Assembly (NCBI GenBank): GCA_030737875.1
Contig: CM060911.1
Span: 51,291,001-51,355,000, forward strand
Direction of reading: 5' to 3'
Source: Allium sativum
Taxonomy: Eukaryota; Streptophyta; Magnoliopsida; Asparagales; Amaryllidaceae
Length of the DNA stretch: 64,000 nucleotides
Shown: piece by piece, positions 23,770 to 34,028 of the stretch
How the letters are laid out: each line of letters opens with the position of its first letter
How positions within the stretch are numbered: position 1 is the stretch's first letter
Notes under the pieces: model-generated
What the model saw: only the letters and a program-made list of their open reading frames with translations
Databases searched by the model: none
What the model was told of the DNA's origin: nothing
Program-made: the position numbers and the translations under genes

Positions 23770-23787
23770 AATTTCTTCCTCGAAATT
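23770..23787 (-). promoter_or_regulatory. Stem-loop next to polypurine tract, element B
   Basis: Sense strand AATTTC, then GAGGAA, then GAAATT: a 6-bp stem, followed by the polypurine tract AAGGGGGGAGAA at 23754-23765. It occupies the same position as the stems in T, H and C. Confidence 0.55.
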
Positions 23788-24147
23788 CCCTAACCCTAAA
23801 CATACAAAGGCTCCCGCATGCCTACCAGCCGTATACAACGATCAAACATGCAAAACAAACAAAATATTCCTATCCTAGCATGCGAAAAGATTAAATCGAA
23901 ATTGGAATCTTACCAGGCGAAGAGTTCTGGATACGTCTTCCTAATGTTCTCCTATGTCTCCCAAGTACAGTCATTTTCATTCTTGCCCCACTGAACTTTG
24001 ACTAGATTCACCGCCTTCCTTCGAAGTTGCTTCGTATCGTTCCCAACAATACGCATAGGATGCGGTTCCCAACCGCCTCGGGTTCAACCTCGATATCATC
24101 CAACTGTTCAGGTGAAATAGCCACACTAGGGTCGTGCACAAACTTCC
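23770..24147 (-). pseudogene. Chromodomain-like C-terminus of element B integrase
   Basis: On the minus strand I can read VHDPSVAISPEQLDDIEVEPEAV, then a short shifted part, then RRKAVNLVKVQWGKNENDCTWET, a stop, and ENIRKTYPELF. The LVKVQW...CTWE pattern is the chromodomain-like tail of Tekay-type integrases, which in the family directs insertion to particular chromatin. The stop (TAG, near 23950) and a frameshift near 24060 break it. Confidence 0.75.
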
Positions 24148-24970
24148 TTAACTGGAAACATGAAATACATTATGAACTCCTGCCATCTTCTCTGGTAATT
24201 CAACTCTATATGCCAAATTCCCAACTTGTTCGAGGACTGGGAATGAACCAACAATTCTTGGTGTTAACTTGCCTCCCCTGCCAAATCGTATCACGCTCTT
24301 TAACGGAGAAATCTTGACAAACACCAAGTCACCAATGGAGAACTTTAAATCTCTTCTCCTCTTATTAGCATAACTCTTCTTCCTATTTTGGGCAGCCTTC
24401 AATCGCTGTTGAATGATCTTGATCTTGTCTAAGGTTTCTCTTATCATGTCTGGTCCAAGCACATACTTCTCACCGGTTTCTAACCAACATGACGGTGAGT
24501 TGCACGGTCTTCCGTACAAAGCTCCAAATGGAGCCATACCAATACTGGATTGATAACTGTTATTGTATGCAAACTCTACTAGATGCAAATGGTCATCCTA
24601 TGATCCACCAAAATCCAATATACAGGCTCTCAAGAGATCTTCTAATACTCGATTCACCCTCTATGTCTGACCGTCGGTTCGAGGATGGTACGCGGTACTG
24701 AGATGTAATTCTGATCCTAAAGCCTCTTGCAAGCTTTTCCAAAATCCACTAGTGAACAACGGATCTTGGTCACTCACAATGCCTTTGGGTACTCCATGAA
24801 ATCTCACTACCCACTTCACATATAGTTCAGCCAACTTAACTGCCGTTCTATTTGTCTTGACGGGTATAAACCTTGCACTCTTGGTCAATCAGTCCACATT
24901 CACCCAAATGCTATCATGGCCCGACCTAGTCCTTGGTAACCCATCAATGAAATCCATTGAGACTTGTTCC
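24148..24970 (-). pseudogene. Integrase of element B (broken)
   Basis: Core domain on the minus strand: LTKSARFIPVKTNRTA, VRFHGVPKGIVSDQDPLFTSGFWKSL, LHLSTAYHPRTDGQT, then [24 protein letters not shown]. The codon for the catalytic Glu that follows DGQT is a TAG stop (near 24661-24663), and a second TAG follows about 24 codons later. The first acidic residue lies in a frame broken near 24890-24970. The element cannot integrate by itself. Confidence 0.82.
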
Positions 24971-24975
24971 CACTT

Positions 24976-25661
24976 TCATTCTGGAATTTCTAATGGTTGT
25001 AACAAACCACTAGGCTTCTTTTGCTCAGCTTTAACTAGATGGCAATTCATGCATTTGGATATAAACTTCCCAACGTCTCTTTTCATCCCTTCCCAGTAGT
25101 AGGTCTGCTTCATGTCTCGATACATTTTGTAACCATCGGGGTGTATAGTTAGTTTTGAGTGATGACATTCCCTAAGCACTTCATCCATCAATCCATTGAT
25201 ATTGGGTACAACTAGCTTTCCGTTCTTTTGAAGCCATCCATCTTGATCAAGCCCATACTTGTTCATTTCTTCGTCGATTCCCATTTCTAACTTTGAGATG
25301 ATTTCTAATAGGTTAGGATCGTTCCTCTGACTGGAACCAATCCGCTCAATCAAAGTGGGTCTGATCGTCACACTTGCTAACATTTCTGGATCCAATTTGC
25401 ACTTTGGTCTGAAATCATACCCTACGATGTACTCCACTTGCTTCCATTCAAGAAACACAGCCCCTAAGCTGACTTGTCTCCTACTCAATGCATCAGCTAC
25501 CGCATTGCCCTTTCCTGGTGTATATGCGATATCGAAATCATATGAAGCCAAGAACTCTAACCATCTTTGCTGATGGAGATTTAGATCCTTCTGAGAGAAA
25601 AGATACTTTAACGACTTATGGTCCGTAACCAACTCGAATTTTTCTCCCAAGAGATAATGTC
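24976..25661 (-). pseudogene. RNase H C-terminus and integrase zinc-binding domain of element B
   Basis: Open from 25650 to 24976. The start ([23 protein letters not shown]) is the second half of RNase H; then TPGKGNAVADALSRR, a linker, and the HHCC region HHSKLTIHPDGYKMYRDMKQTYYWEGM...[16 protein letters not shown]. The N-terminal half of RNase H is at 37292-37500, on the other side of T. The break falls between ALKMWRH and GEKFELV. The frame itself is undamaged apart from the insertion. Confidence 0.88.
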
Positions 25662-25874
25662 TGTAACACCCCGAATTTTAGTTAATAGTAAAATTCACTA
25701 ATTTCAGGATAAATAATCTCAGATGTGGGAATTAGGGGAAACAGGCTGCGTCATTGCGTTCGTCTCGGAAAAATACGCGAAACAGAGTCCGAGTTTGCGT
25801 AAAACGGGTACCGTATGAAAGAGATATGGACGAACGAAGTTAGGCAGAAAAACCAGAAACAGGCCAGAATTGCA

Positions 25875-25934
25875 CTGGCGCACTTGTGAAGTGCGCCAGA
25901 ACAAAGATGCACTGGCGCACTTGTGAAGTGCGCC
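25875..25934 (+). promoter_or_regulatory. Two palindromic U3 boxes, element T 5' LTR
   Basis: First box: arms CTGGCGCACTT and AAGTGCGCCAG around GTG (25875-25899). Second starts at 25912 with 9-bp perfect arms. The repeat unit is 37 bp. They end about 165 bp upstream of the TATA box. Confidence 0.8.
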
Positions 25935-26099
25935 CGTGCCGAGCCAAGAAACCTGCACAGTTTCTAGTGAGTTCTGTGGTTGGGTGCACCAGTTTGGGGT
26001 TTGGGCTTGGTCTTAGGGCTAGTTTCTGGAAGGTGCCGAAATCTAAGGGTCCTAATCTAATTTAGGGTTAATCTAAGGGCCTAAAACACTCTCCTAATC

Positions 26100-26107
26100 T
26101 ATAAATA
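26100..26107 (+). promoter_or_regulatory. TATA box, element T 5' LTR
   Basis: TATAAATA in context AATCTATAAATACACC; the equivalent in the 3' LTR is at 34504-34511. Transcription would start about 30 bp downstream, giving a leader of nearly 3 kb before the gag-pol ATG. Confidence 0.8.
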
Positions 26108-26439
26108 CACCCTAAACCTACCCTAATCCATACCAAAAATAGAAATGATGGCCTCATGCCGCCAAATTAAATCCTAGAAGGAGCCTCCACTAATTTAAGA
26201 AGGAAGTTGCAAGCTAATCCCTCTCTAATCAATCTCTAATCATCACCATCTTCATAGTTAGCAACTAATTCCACTCCATAAGTTTGCTAATCTTGGTTTT
26301 GGTGAGTTTCTATCACTTTAACATCAATCGTTAAAGTAAGTAGATTGGGTATAATGAGACTTATGGTCTTAAATGCGGATTAGTGAGTTTGAATCATTTC
26401 TAATGATATGTTACTCTATGTTTTTCTATGTTTATGCAT

Positions 26440-26990
26440 AATTAATAAGTGAGTTATGCATGTTTGATAAGTTGGTTTATGCATGTTTAACAAGTGGGTT
26501 TATGCATATTTAACAAGTGGATTTATGCATGTTTAACAAAGTGAGATATGCAAGTTCATATGCTAGTTATGTATATGCCTAAATGCAAGTTTAATGTGAT
26601 ATGCAAGTTATGCATGCTTATGCAAGTATATGGATGCTTATGCAAGTTATGTATATGCTTAAATGCAAGTTTAATGTGATATGCAAGTTATGCATGCTTA
26701 TGCAAGTATATGGATGCTTATGCAAGTTATGTATATGCTTAAATGCAAGTTTAATGTGATATGCAAGTTATGCAAGTATGTGAATGCTTATGCAAGTATG
26801 TGAATGCTTATGCAAGTATGTGAATGCTTATGCAAGTTATGTGTATGCTTAAATGCATGTTTAACATGTTATGCAAGTTATGAGAATGCCTATATGCAAG
26901 TTCAACATGTTATGCAAGATATGTGTATGATAATATGCAAACTCATATGCAACATGTTATGCAAACCATGTGTATGATAATATGCAAGTT
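26440..26990 (+). repeat. ATGCAAGTT-rich tandem array, element T 5' LTR
   Basis: An 80-bp unit repeated three times from 26581 (AAATGCAAGTTTAATG at 26581, 26661, 26741), then three 20-bp units (TGCAAGTATGTGAATGCTTA), all built on (T)ATGCAAGT(T). The counterpart in the 3' LTR is about 34845-35395. Confidence 0.9.
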
Positions 26991-27351
26991 TGGGTTAAAT
27001 GTAGTTGGGTTAATATGTGCTCATATATGCAAGTTGACATCCTCTTAACCCATGATAAAGTTATATGCTAAACCCATGATATTTGTGATGGATCTTCCCC
27101 TTTATTATGTCATGAAATGTGAACGATTTACGTGGGGAACGATGGGGTGGGTAAATATGTTAATAAATGTATGATTGGGTATGATTAGGCATACCATAAA
27201 AATAAATTACCATAAGTGGGAATTTACCTATTGAGTTAGGTCTACCCCATGGGAATTTACCTATTGAGTTAGGTCTACCCATGTTATGGAAAACTTGATA
27301 TTAATTAGGGATAATTAATATGGGGGTGATTAATTAGGTGTAATTAATCGA

Positions 27352-27575
27352 CTAAGACACGAGGTTGGACTCATTTGTAGTGTAAAATTGCCCGGACCCG
27401 ACCGGCTTAACCAGTTGCTACAAATGTCAGCCCAATGTGAGAGGTCTTAGCCATAAATTAAATACGTGATTAAAGTAAAGACACGAGGTTAGGCTCTGTT
27501 ATGACGTAAGACTGCCCGGACTCTACCGGCTTAACCAGGCAGTCATAACAGCCAGTCTAATGTGGGAGGTCTTTA
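27352..27575 (+). ncRNA. Tandem pair of large structured hairpins in the T leader (candidate RNA element)
   Basis: Copy 1 (27352-27450): outer stem CTAAGAC/GTCTTAG, inner stem CATTTGTAG (27372-27380) with CTACAAATG (27418-27426), apical CCGG...CCGG. Copy 2 (27476-27575): outer TAAAGAC/GTCTTTA, inner CTGTTATGAC (27496-27505) with GTCATAACAG (27542-27551). The two copies differ in stem sequence but keep pairing and keep CACGAGGTT, TGCCCGGA and TTAACCAG. It is a structured part of the retroelement RNA, not a free-standing gene. Confidence 0.7.
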
Positions 27576-28482
27576 TGGGAGATCACGGTCTTAATTAATT
27601 AAGAAACACTTAACCATATTAGCATGTAGTGGGACATGAGGGGTTAAGTGGGTGCCTTGGGTGGCATGTAGAATCTAGTGGGTTGCCTTGGGTGGCAATA
27701 GAAAATACGATTAGAATACTTAACCAAGTGGAAACATGTAATTAAACATGATTAAAGGGTTAAGTGGGATACACTAGATATGTGACAAGCTTAGGTGGGT
27801 AGCTTGTGGGGGCCCATTTCAACCAATATCCCAAACGTATCTTTGTAGGCTCGACTCTAGTCGGGTGACGGGACACGCATATTGGGCTTGACTATAAGAG
27901 GCCAAACCGGGTTAGCGGTGGCAACGCGGGACCAACGGGTTTCATATGCGTGTGTGGACCCGGGCTGGTTGGTAAGTCGTTGTTGCATCGTGTAGATATA
28001 AAGCCGTGCACTGTTGATATTATCTGGTAGCCACTTTAGGGGAATGATACACCCCAATCGTGGGACCAGCACGGGTATCTACGGTAGGGAGCCGATCGCT
28101 TGGGGAGTAGTGGGTACACCTAATAAAGATAGGGGCAGACGACACCTATGTAGGGGTACACGAAACTACTGGGTAAAATTACTAAGTACACCTAGTGGAG
28201 ATAGGGGCAGACAGCACCTATGTAGTGGCTAGGAGTACAAGAAACTACTAGGGAAATTTTCTAAGTCCTTGGAAGGGATCAACCTTTAAGTAGGAATGAC
28301 TGGTGTGGTGCAGTTAGTAATTATCCTTGGGTGGGTAGATGCGTCTTTACGGTTATCTTAGTTTATCCTAAGTCTACCAAGCTGCTTAATGTAGCCATTC
28401 ATCCCCAGATATTACCGTAGGTCGAGGTTATGTCTTCTCTGGTTACTTTAAGGATTGTATTGTTAAAGTTATAGGACTCACT

Positions 28483-28496
28483 CAGACTTATGTCTG
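28483..28496 (+). promoter_or_regulatory. Conserved CAGAC/GTCTG stem-loop, element T 5' LTR
   Basis: CAGAC-TTAT-GTCTG followed by ACCCC and a pyrimidine-rich stretch ending CCCTCAG|GTCC (about 28510-28534), which resembles a 3' splice site. The same stem-loop occurs in E, C, B and H. Confidence 0.6.
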
Positions 28497-28889
28497 ACCC
28501 CGTTGCTTTTATCTTTTTCCAACCCTCAGGTCCTACGGTGGATCCTAGCAGTAGTAGAGCTTGATCGGATTGCTGTTCCAGTCTTGAGGAGCTTGGGTAG
28601 ATGTAAAGCTCCAGTTATCCAGTTATCTTTTCTTTTGTTCTGGCTATTGTATTGAGAAGTGGGATTATGTACTCCTTTACTTTGATGGATATAGTACTTG
28701 ACTTTTATTGTGGTTTTATGATGTAACCAGACATGTTTACTTCCGCTGTTATGAGATGATATTTTAAATTTCAAGTACTGTATATATCTGTCTTGTTGTA
28801 ATTTTTCTGTTCTATATTCACTAAAATACTCCACCGATGCTATGGCATTCCCTTAGTGAGTGACCATAGCGGGCGTGGGGTGTTACACG

Positions 28890-28901
28890 TGGTATCAGAG
28901 C
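28890..28901 (+). other. Primer-binding site of element T (tRNA-iMet)
   Basis: TGGTATCAGAGC, complementary to the 3' end of initiator tRNA-Met, two bases after the LTR. Confidence 0.95.
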
Positions 28902-29082
28902 AAAGGTTACCGGAACAGATAAAATTTTTAGAAAACTATTTTTATAAAAACATTTTTGGAAGAGATATTTTCAAAAACATGTCTTTTAAGAGAAAAGTTT
29001 TTGAAAGAAAAGCATAATCCCCAATAGCCATATCTATATCCTTCGAATTCTCCGTTTTGAATCTTTCCTTTTTTGTTTCAGC

Positions 29083-32000
29083 ATGGCCGAGAATCTTAAC
29101 TTTCCGGAGGGTGTGACGGTACCAGTATGGTATAGGAGATTGATGGAGGCTAGGGCCACCACTGCGGGTCCAGCAAATGTTCCTCCACCAACCGTAGCAC
29201 CCGATCTTCCTCCTCCCCCTCTTCCTCGCACAGATACTTTTGCTAAGACTTGCAAGGAATTTAAAGCTATGGGAGGGAAACTTTTTCAAGGATCTGAAAC
29301 TTTTGTGGAAGCTAGAGATTGGCTTAAGGAGGTGGAAGAGTTGATAGATATCTTTGAGATGGAAGAAGGGAAGAAAGTCAAGTTGGCTGCTTGGTTAATG
29401 AAGGGAGAGGCCTCATTCTGGTGGGAGGTCACTAATGGAGAACGCCCCGTTGACTCTTGGGCGGATTTTAGGCAAAGATTTGTGGCAAAGTTTCTCTCAA
29501 GGGCGGAGGAAAACTTGTATATGGAAAGATTCTTGACTCTAAAGCAAGGAAATCTCTCGGTGAAGGAATATGTTAACAAGTTTAATCAATTGGCAAGGTT
29601 TGGCCTAGACATGGTGAATACACCGGAGAAGAAGGCTTTGCGGTTCGTGAAAGGCTTGAATGAACCAATGCATGGGTTGGCTATGACTCATATCCCTATG
29701 GGGGCCACCTTTGAGAAGCTAGTTGACATGGCACTCATGTATGAAGAAGAGAAGGGTCCCAATGCTAATAAGGCACCCGAGAAGAAGGGAGATCAAAAGA
29801 GACCTCAGCAACAACAACAAAACAAAGGTGGGAAAGGCAAAGGTGGCAAAAGCAAGAAGAAGAAGTGTTTCAATTGTGGGACACCTGGCCACCTAAGCAA
29901 GGATTGTCGCAAGAAGAAGAAGACTGGCTGCTTCCACTGTGGCGAAGCAGGGCATTTAGTGAAGGATTGCCCTAAGAAGGGGCAAAGGATGGGATCTACC
30001 TCAGGAGGACAGATGCAAGCTCTTATGGCACTGGGTCAGGCTAGCGGGCAAGTACATGCTCTCGCAGTTCCACCGATTCAGGAGAGAGGTAGAACTATTT
30101 CCGTTGAAAGTCTGGTCTTTCTATTTGATCATCCTGTCCGTACATTGTTTGATTCAGGCGCATCGCATTCGTTTATCTCATCATCATTAGTTGAGTCACT
30201 GCACCTAGACACCAGTCTGGTAGATGATCCCTTGGTTGTTTCAAACCCAATTGGGGGCTCCACTTATTTGTCCATGATATGTTTGGGTTTGAGGATTTCT
30301 ATACTTAGCATTGAGTTTAGATGTGATGCTTTTGTATTGGGCTTCACGGGCTATGGGTTGATTTTGGGCATGGACTGGTTATCCAGTAATGGTGCCGTTC
30401 TTGATTGCGAAAGGAGAGTTGTTAGGCTCATGACCCACTTGGGGAACACTCTCGAGATTTCTTGTAATCACAGGGACTCTGTTATGCTAAGTTATCTTGA
30501 ATCGCTTGACGCGTCGGTCGAGAGTTTGCAATCTGTTAGAGTGGTCCGGGAATATCCGGATGTGTTTGAGGAGCTGAAGGGCTTACCTCCGAAGCGGGAG
30601 ATTGACTTCCGAATATATTTGGTGGATAATGCTAAACCGGTATCTTTACCAGTGCGCCACATGGCTCCTCGTGAGAGGAGGGAACTCCATAAGCAAGTAG
30701 GGGAGTTTCTTGAGAAGGGGTTCATAAGACGAAGTATATCGGAGTGGGGTGCTCCGGTAGTATTTGCTACGAAGGCAGATGGGTCCCTCAGACTTTGTGT
30801 AGACTATAGAGAACTCAACAAGCTCACAAAGAAGAATAGACACCCATTGCCGAGGATTGATGATCTTTTCGATCAGTTGGTTGGCGCTTCAGTATTTTCT
30901 CAGTTGGACTTAGCCACGGGGTTTCATCAGTTGAGGGTGGCTGAGGATAGCATAGACAAGACTGCCTTTAGAACTCAGGATGGTTTCTATGAGTGGCTAG
31001 TGATGCCATTTGGGTTGACGAACGCCCCTGCATACTTTGTTGATTTGATGAGTAGGGTGTTCAGGGAGTTCCTTAATAAATTTGTGGTGGTCTTTGTGGA
31101 TGATATCTTAGTATTTTCTAAGAGTGAAGAAGAGCATGCCCTACATCTTGGGGAGGTATTGAAGACTCTTCGAGTACATAGCCTTAAGGCTAAATTCTCT
31201 AAATGTCACTTCTGGCGGAAAGAGGTGCGGTTCTTGGGGCACGTGGTCTCCAAGGAAAGGATAGCTGTGGATCCCGCGAAGGTAGTATCAATTCAGGATT
31301 GGAAGGTTCCGAAAAATGCTACCAAAGTAAGAAGTTTCTTGGGGTTGGCGGGTTATTATAGGAAGTTTATCAAAGACTTCGCAAAGATATCAGCCCCATT
31401 AACCCGCTTAACGAAGAAGAATCTTGTTTTCAAATGGGACGTAGAGTGTGATGATGCGTTCCGACGGTTAAAGAGAGCTTTAACCACTGCTCCAGTTTTA
31501 GTGTTGCCAGATGGGAGCAAGCCATTTGTTGTCTATACTGATGCTTGTGGGACAGGGCTGGGCGCAGTCTTAATGCAAGAGGGAAGGGTGATAGCCTATG
31601 GTGGAAGGCAGTTGAGGGCACATGAGAAAAATTACCCTACCCATGATTTAGAGTTGGCCGCTATTGTTTTTGCGCTTAAGATTTGGCGCCATTATCTTCT
31701 TGGTGAGAGATTTGAATTGTTCACTGACCACAAATCATTGAAGTACTTGTTTTCTCAGAAGGATTTGAATCTGAGACAACAAAGGTGGATGGAATTCTTA
31801 GCATCCTATGATTTCGAGATAGCGTATACCCCTGGCAAGGGTAACGTGGTGGCGGACGCCTTGAGCAGAAAGAGGTTGTCCTTGAGTCCATTGTTCGTGG
31901 AACAACGAAACCTGGAATTTATCTCGATGTTTGATTTCAGACCTTCCGTTGATTATTTACCCGGTTTGCTAGCTTCCTTGGAAGTTAGACCTACTCTTTT

Positions 32001-33471
32001 GGGGCGGATTGGTGAAGCACAGAGGGACGACCCACAGTTGGTTGAGTTGGTGGAGAAGCTCATAAGGGGGGAGTCGTCCAGCCATTTGAGTAGGTATACC
32101 CTAGACGATAGGGGGTACTTGCGTAGAGACGGTAGACTTTGTGTACCGCAAGACGAGGGTTTGAGGAAGGTTATTCTTGATGATGCACACCGTTCTAGGA
32201 TGACTATTCATCCCGGTGGGGACAAGATGTACCAAGACATGAAGAGGGTTTTCTTCTGGGCCGGTATGAAGAAAGATGTGGCCGAGTATGTCGCTCGATG
32301 CTTGGTGTGCCAACAAGTGAAGGCGGAGCAAAAGAAACCAGGTGGGTTACTTCACCCATTGGAAGTTCCGCAATGGAAGTGGGATAGCGTCTCGATGGAT
32401 TTTATTGACGGGTTACCCAGATCGAGGAAAGGTAATACAGGAATTTGGGTGGTGGTAGACAGACTTACTAAGAGCGCCCATTTCATACCTGTGAAGAGCA
32501 AGAGGACCGCTCCATGGCTAGCTTCAGTATATCTTCGAGAGATAGTTCGATTGCATGGGGTACCCTCTAGCATAGTGAGTGATCGAGATCCTATCTTCAC
32601 TAGCGAGTTCTGGAGAAGTTTGCAAGAAGCAGTGGGGACTCAATTGTGTCTGAGCACCGCATATCATCCTCAGACAGACGGCCAGACTGAGAGGGTGAAT
32701 CGTGTTCTAGAAGACCTTTTGAGGCTTTGTATCTTAGATTTTGGAGGTACATGGGAAGAGCATCTTCCATTGGTGGAGTTCGCATATAATAACAGCTTTC
32801 AGTCCAGTATTGGTATGGCTCCTTTCGAAGCTCTCTATGGAAGGCCTTGTCGATCACCTACGTGTTGGTGGGAATCTACGGATAAGATCTTGCTTGGGCC
32901 TGATATGATTAGGGAGACTTCTGAGAAGATTGACTTGATTCGAAGAAGGAAGAAAGCAGCGCAGGATAGGCAAAAATCTTATGCGGACAAGAGAAGGACG
33001 GATCTTGAGTTTGAGGTTGGGGATATGGTTTTTGTCAAGGTATCTCCGTTGAGAAATGTTGTTCGCTTTGGATCCGTTGGGAAGTTAGCACCGAGGTTTG
33101 TTGGGCCGTTTCCTATTAAGGAAAGGATTGGACGGATGGCATATAGAGTGGAGTTGCCCGACAGACTTAGTGGTGTACATGATGTATTCCATGTGTCCCA
33201 TTTGAGGAAGTGTTTACATGAGACCGCAGAGGTGGTAGAGCCGAGCTTGCTTAGAGATGTAGAGGTAGAGCGTGATGCGACGATTCGACGAGCTCCTACT
33301 CGCATCCTTGGGTCAGAGACTAGGAAATTGAGGAATCGAGAGGTTCAGCTAATCAAAGTGCAATGGGGAGAAGAGGAGAGCAACGCAATTTGGGAGACGG
33401 AAGCGAAGATGCGTTCTTTGTATCCATTTCTTTTTGAGAGTATGTCTTTTAACTTCTCCTTTATCGTTTGA
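29083..33471 (+). CDS. gag-pol: Gag-Pol polyprotein of element T (1462 aa, intact)
   Basis: One open frame encoding all Tekay-type functions. Order: Gag core (about 60-230); two CCHC zinc knuckles beginning at Cys262 and Cys283, for RNA binding; protease with active site LFDSGAS (Asp357); reverse transcriptase with FVDD at 671-674; RNase H with Asp820 in YTDACGTG; integrase HHCC finger (IHPGG...[10 protein letters not shown]) and catalytic core Asp1106, Asp1167, Glu1203 with DD35E spacing; and a chromodomain-like tail ([16 protein letters not shown]). The start at 29083 is the first good ATG after a 180-bp leader from the primer site and begins MAENLNFP. No catalytic residue appears changed. 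Gag and Pol are in one frame, so their ratio must be set by processing or other means. It probably acts in cytoplasmic particles and then the nucleus. Confidence 0.95.
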   Translation: MAENLNFPEGVTVPVWYRRLMEARATTAGPANVPPPTVAPDLPPPPLPRTDTFAKTCKEFKAMGGKLFQGSETFVEARDWLKEVEELIDIFEMEEGKKVKLAAWLMKGEASFWWEVTNGERPVDSWADFRQRFVAKFLSRAEENLYMERFLTLKQGNLSVKEYVNKFNQLARFGLDMVNTPEKKALRFVKGLNEPMHGLAMTHIPMGATFEKLVDMALMYEEEKGPNANKAPEKKGDQKRPQQQQQNKGGKGKGGKSKKKKCFNCGTPGHLSKDCRKKKKTGCFHCGEAGHLVKDCPKKGQRMGSTSGGQMQALMALGQASGQVHALAVPPIQERGRTISVESLVFLFDHPVRTLFDSGASHSFISSSLVESLHLDTSLVDDPLVVSNPIGGSTYLSMICLGLRISILSIEFRCDAFVLGFTGYGLILGMDWLSSNGAVLDCERRVVRLMTHLGNTLEISCNHRDSVMLSYLESLDASVESLQSVRVVREYPDVFEELKGLPPKREIDFRIYLVDNAKPVSLPVRHMAPRERRELHKQVGEFLEKGFIRRSISEWGAPVVFATKADGSLRLCVDYRELNKLTKKNRHPLPRIDDLFDQLVGASVFSQLDLATGFHQLRVAEDSIDKTAFRTQDGFYEWLVMPFGLTNAPAYFVDLMSRVFREFLNKFVVVFVDDILVFSKSEEEHALHLGEVLKTLRVHSLKAKFSKCHFWRKEVRFLGHVVSKERIAVDPAKVVSIQDWKVPKNATKVRSFLGLAGYYRKFIKDFAKISAPLTRLTKKNLVFKWDVECDDAFRRLKRALTTAPVLVLPDGSKPFVVYTDACGTGLGAVLMQEGRVIAYGGRQLRAHEKNYPTHDLELAAIVFALKIWRHYLLGERFELFTDHKSLKYLFSQKDLNLRQQRWMEFLASYDFEIAYTPGKGNVVADALSRKRLSLSPLFVEQRNLEFISMFDFRPSVDYLPGLLASLEVRPTLLGRIGEAQRDDPQLVELVEKLIRGESSSHLSRYTLDDRGYLRRDGRLCVPQDEGLRKVILDDAHRSRMTIHPGGDKMYQDMKRVFFWAGMKKDVAEYVARCLVCQQVKAEQKKPGGLLHPLEVPQWKWDSVSMDFIDGLPRSRKGNTGIWVVVDRLTKSAHFIPVKSKRTAPWLASVYLREIVRLHGVPSSIVSDRDPIFTSEFWRSLQEAVGTQLCLSTAYHPQTDGQTERVNRVLEDLLRLCILDFGGTWEEHLPLVEFAYNNSFQSSIGMAPFEALYGRPCRSPTCWWESTDKILLGPDMIRETSEKIDLIRRRKKAAQDRQKSYADKRRTDLEFEVGDMVFVKVSPLRNVVRFGSVGKLAPRFVGPFPIKERIGRMAYRVELPDRLSGVHDVFHVSHLRKCLHETAEVVEPSLLRDVEVERDATIRRAPTRILGSETRKLRNREVQLIKVQWGEEESNAIWETEAKMRSLYPFLFESMSFNFSFIV

Positions 33472-34028
33472 CTGGTACTTATCTTATCTTTAGTATGCCC
33501 TCTCATTAAGTACCTTTGACCTTTAGATAGGGTAAACCTATGGTTGAAACATGTGTTTGAGACATGTTATGGTTGATGGATGCAAGTGGATGCAAGTGTT
33601 TGCTAGTGGTTGCTCGTGGATGCATATACACACACTCTAGGCACTAGATCGGCTCAGTCACTTCATATTGCATATTGCATAAAATTGTGTGTAGGAAGCT
33701 ATATTGATGGATGTATAATGTTTGTGTTATCATATGGATGATGCATTTTGGTGAATGATTGTGCACTCATGTAGATATTGTATGTGTCGATAGGGTTCCC
33801 TCGCATACATAATGGATGCATGGCACTATCATGGTTTGCATATGTTCATACATTAGATAGGGAACATATACACACACTTTTTGCATATGCTCATACATCA
33901 TTAGAAACTGTTTAAGGACAATGGATGCCCGTGGTTGATGATTTGAGTAGATGGTTGTTTGGATGGTAGGATATGCATTCTCCTTAGCTTAGAGATTTCG
34001 GGGACGAAATCCTTTAAGGAGGGGAGAA
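33472..34028 (+). other. 3' untranslated region and polypurine tract of element T
   Basis: 557 bp without coding motif. It is clearly similar to 58540-59122 in element H (shared GGATGCAAGTGGATGCAAGTG and TGCATATGCTCATACAT segments). Near the end is the stem-loop GATTTCG-GGGA-CGAAATC (33994-34011), then the polypurine tract at about 34015-34028. Confidence 0.8.
33994..34011 (+). promoter_or_regulatory. Stem-loop next to polypurine tract, element T
   Basis: GATTTCG, loop GGGA (GNRA type), CGAAATC. It ends a few bases before the polypurine tract. The same stem is at 58557-58574 in H, and a base-pair-swapped version is at 13317-13334 in C. Confidence 0.75.

Larger units (their letters stand above)
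25662..28887 (+). repeat. 5' LTR of element T
   Basis: TGTAACACCCCG...GGGGTGTTACA, 3226 bp. U3 has two palindromic boxes (25875-25934), then TATA at 26100-26107. Downstream: an ATGCAAGT-rich array (26440-26990), a duplicated 30-bp unit (27218-27280), two large hairpins (27352-27575), a duplicated ATAGG/CCTAT hairpin (28111-28260) and the CAGAC/GTCTG stem-loop (28483-28496). No gene is in it. Confidence 0.96.

Noticed and set aside
27857..28072. 71-codon antisense frame in the T LTR, with a similar-looking frame in H (55575-55769)
   Set aside because: The DNA is alike but the reading frames shift relative to each other, so the protein is not conserved; conservation fits non-coding function better.
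28526..28834. 102-codon antisense frame at the end of the T LTR
   Set aside because: No family resemblance, and it is antisense to the transcribed R-U5; it repeats in the other LTR simply because LTRs are duplicated.
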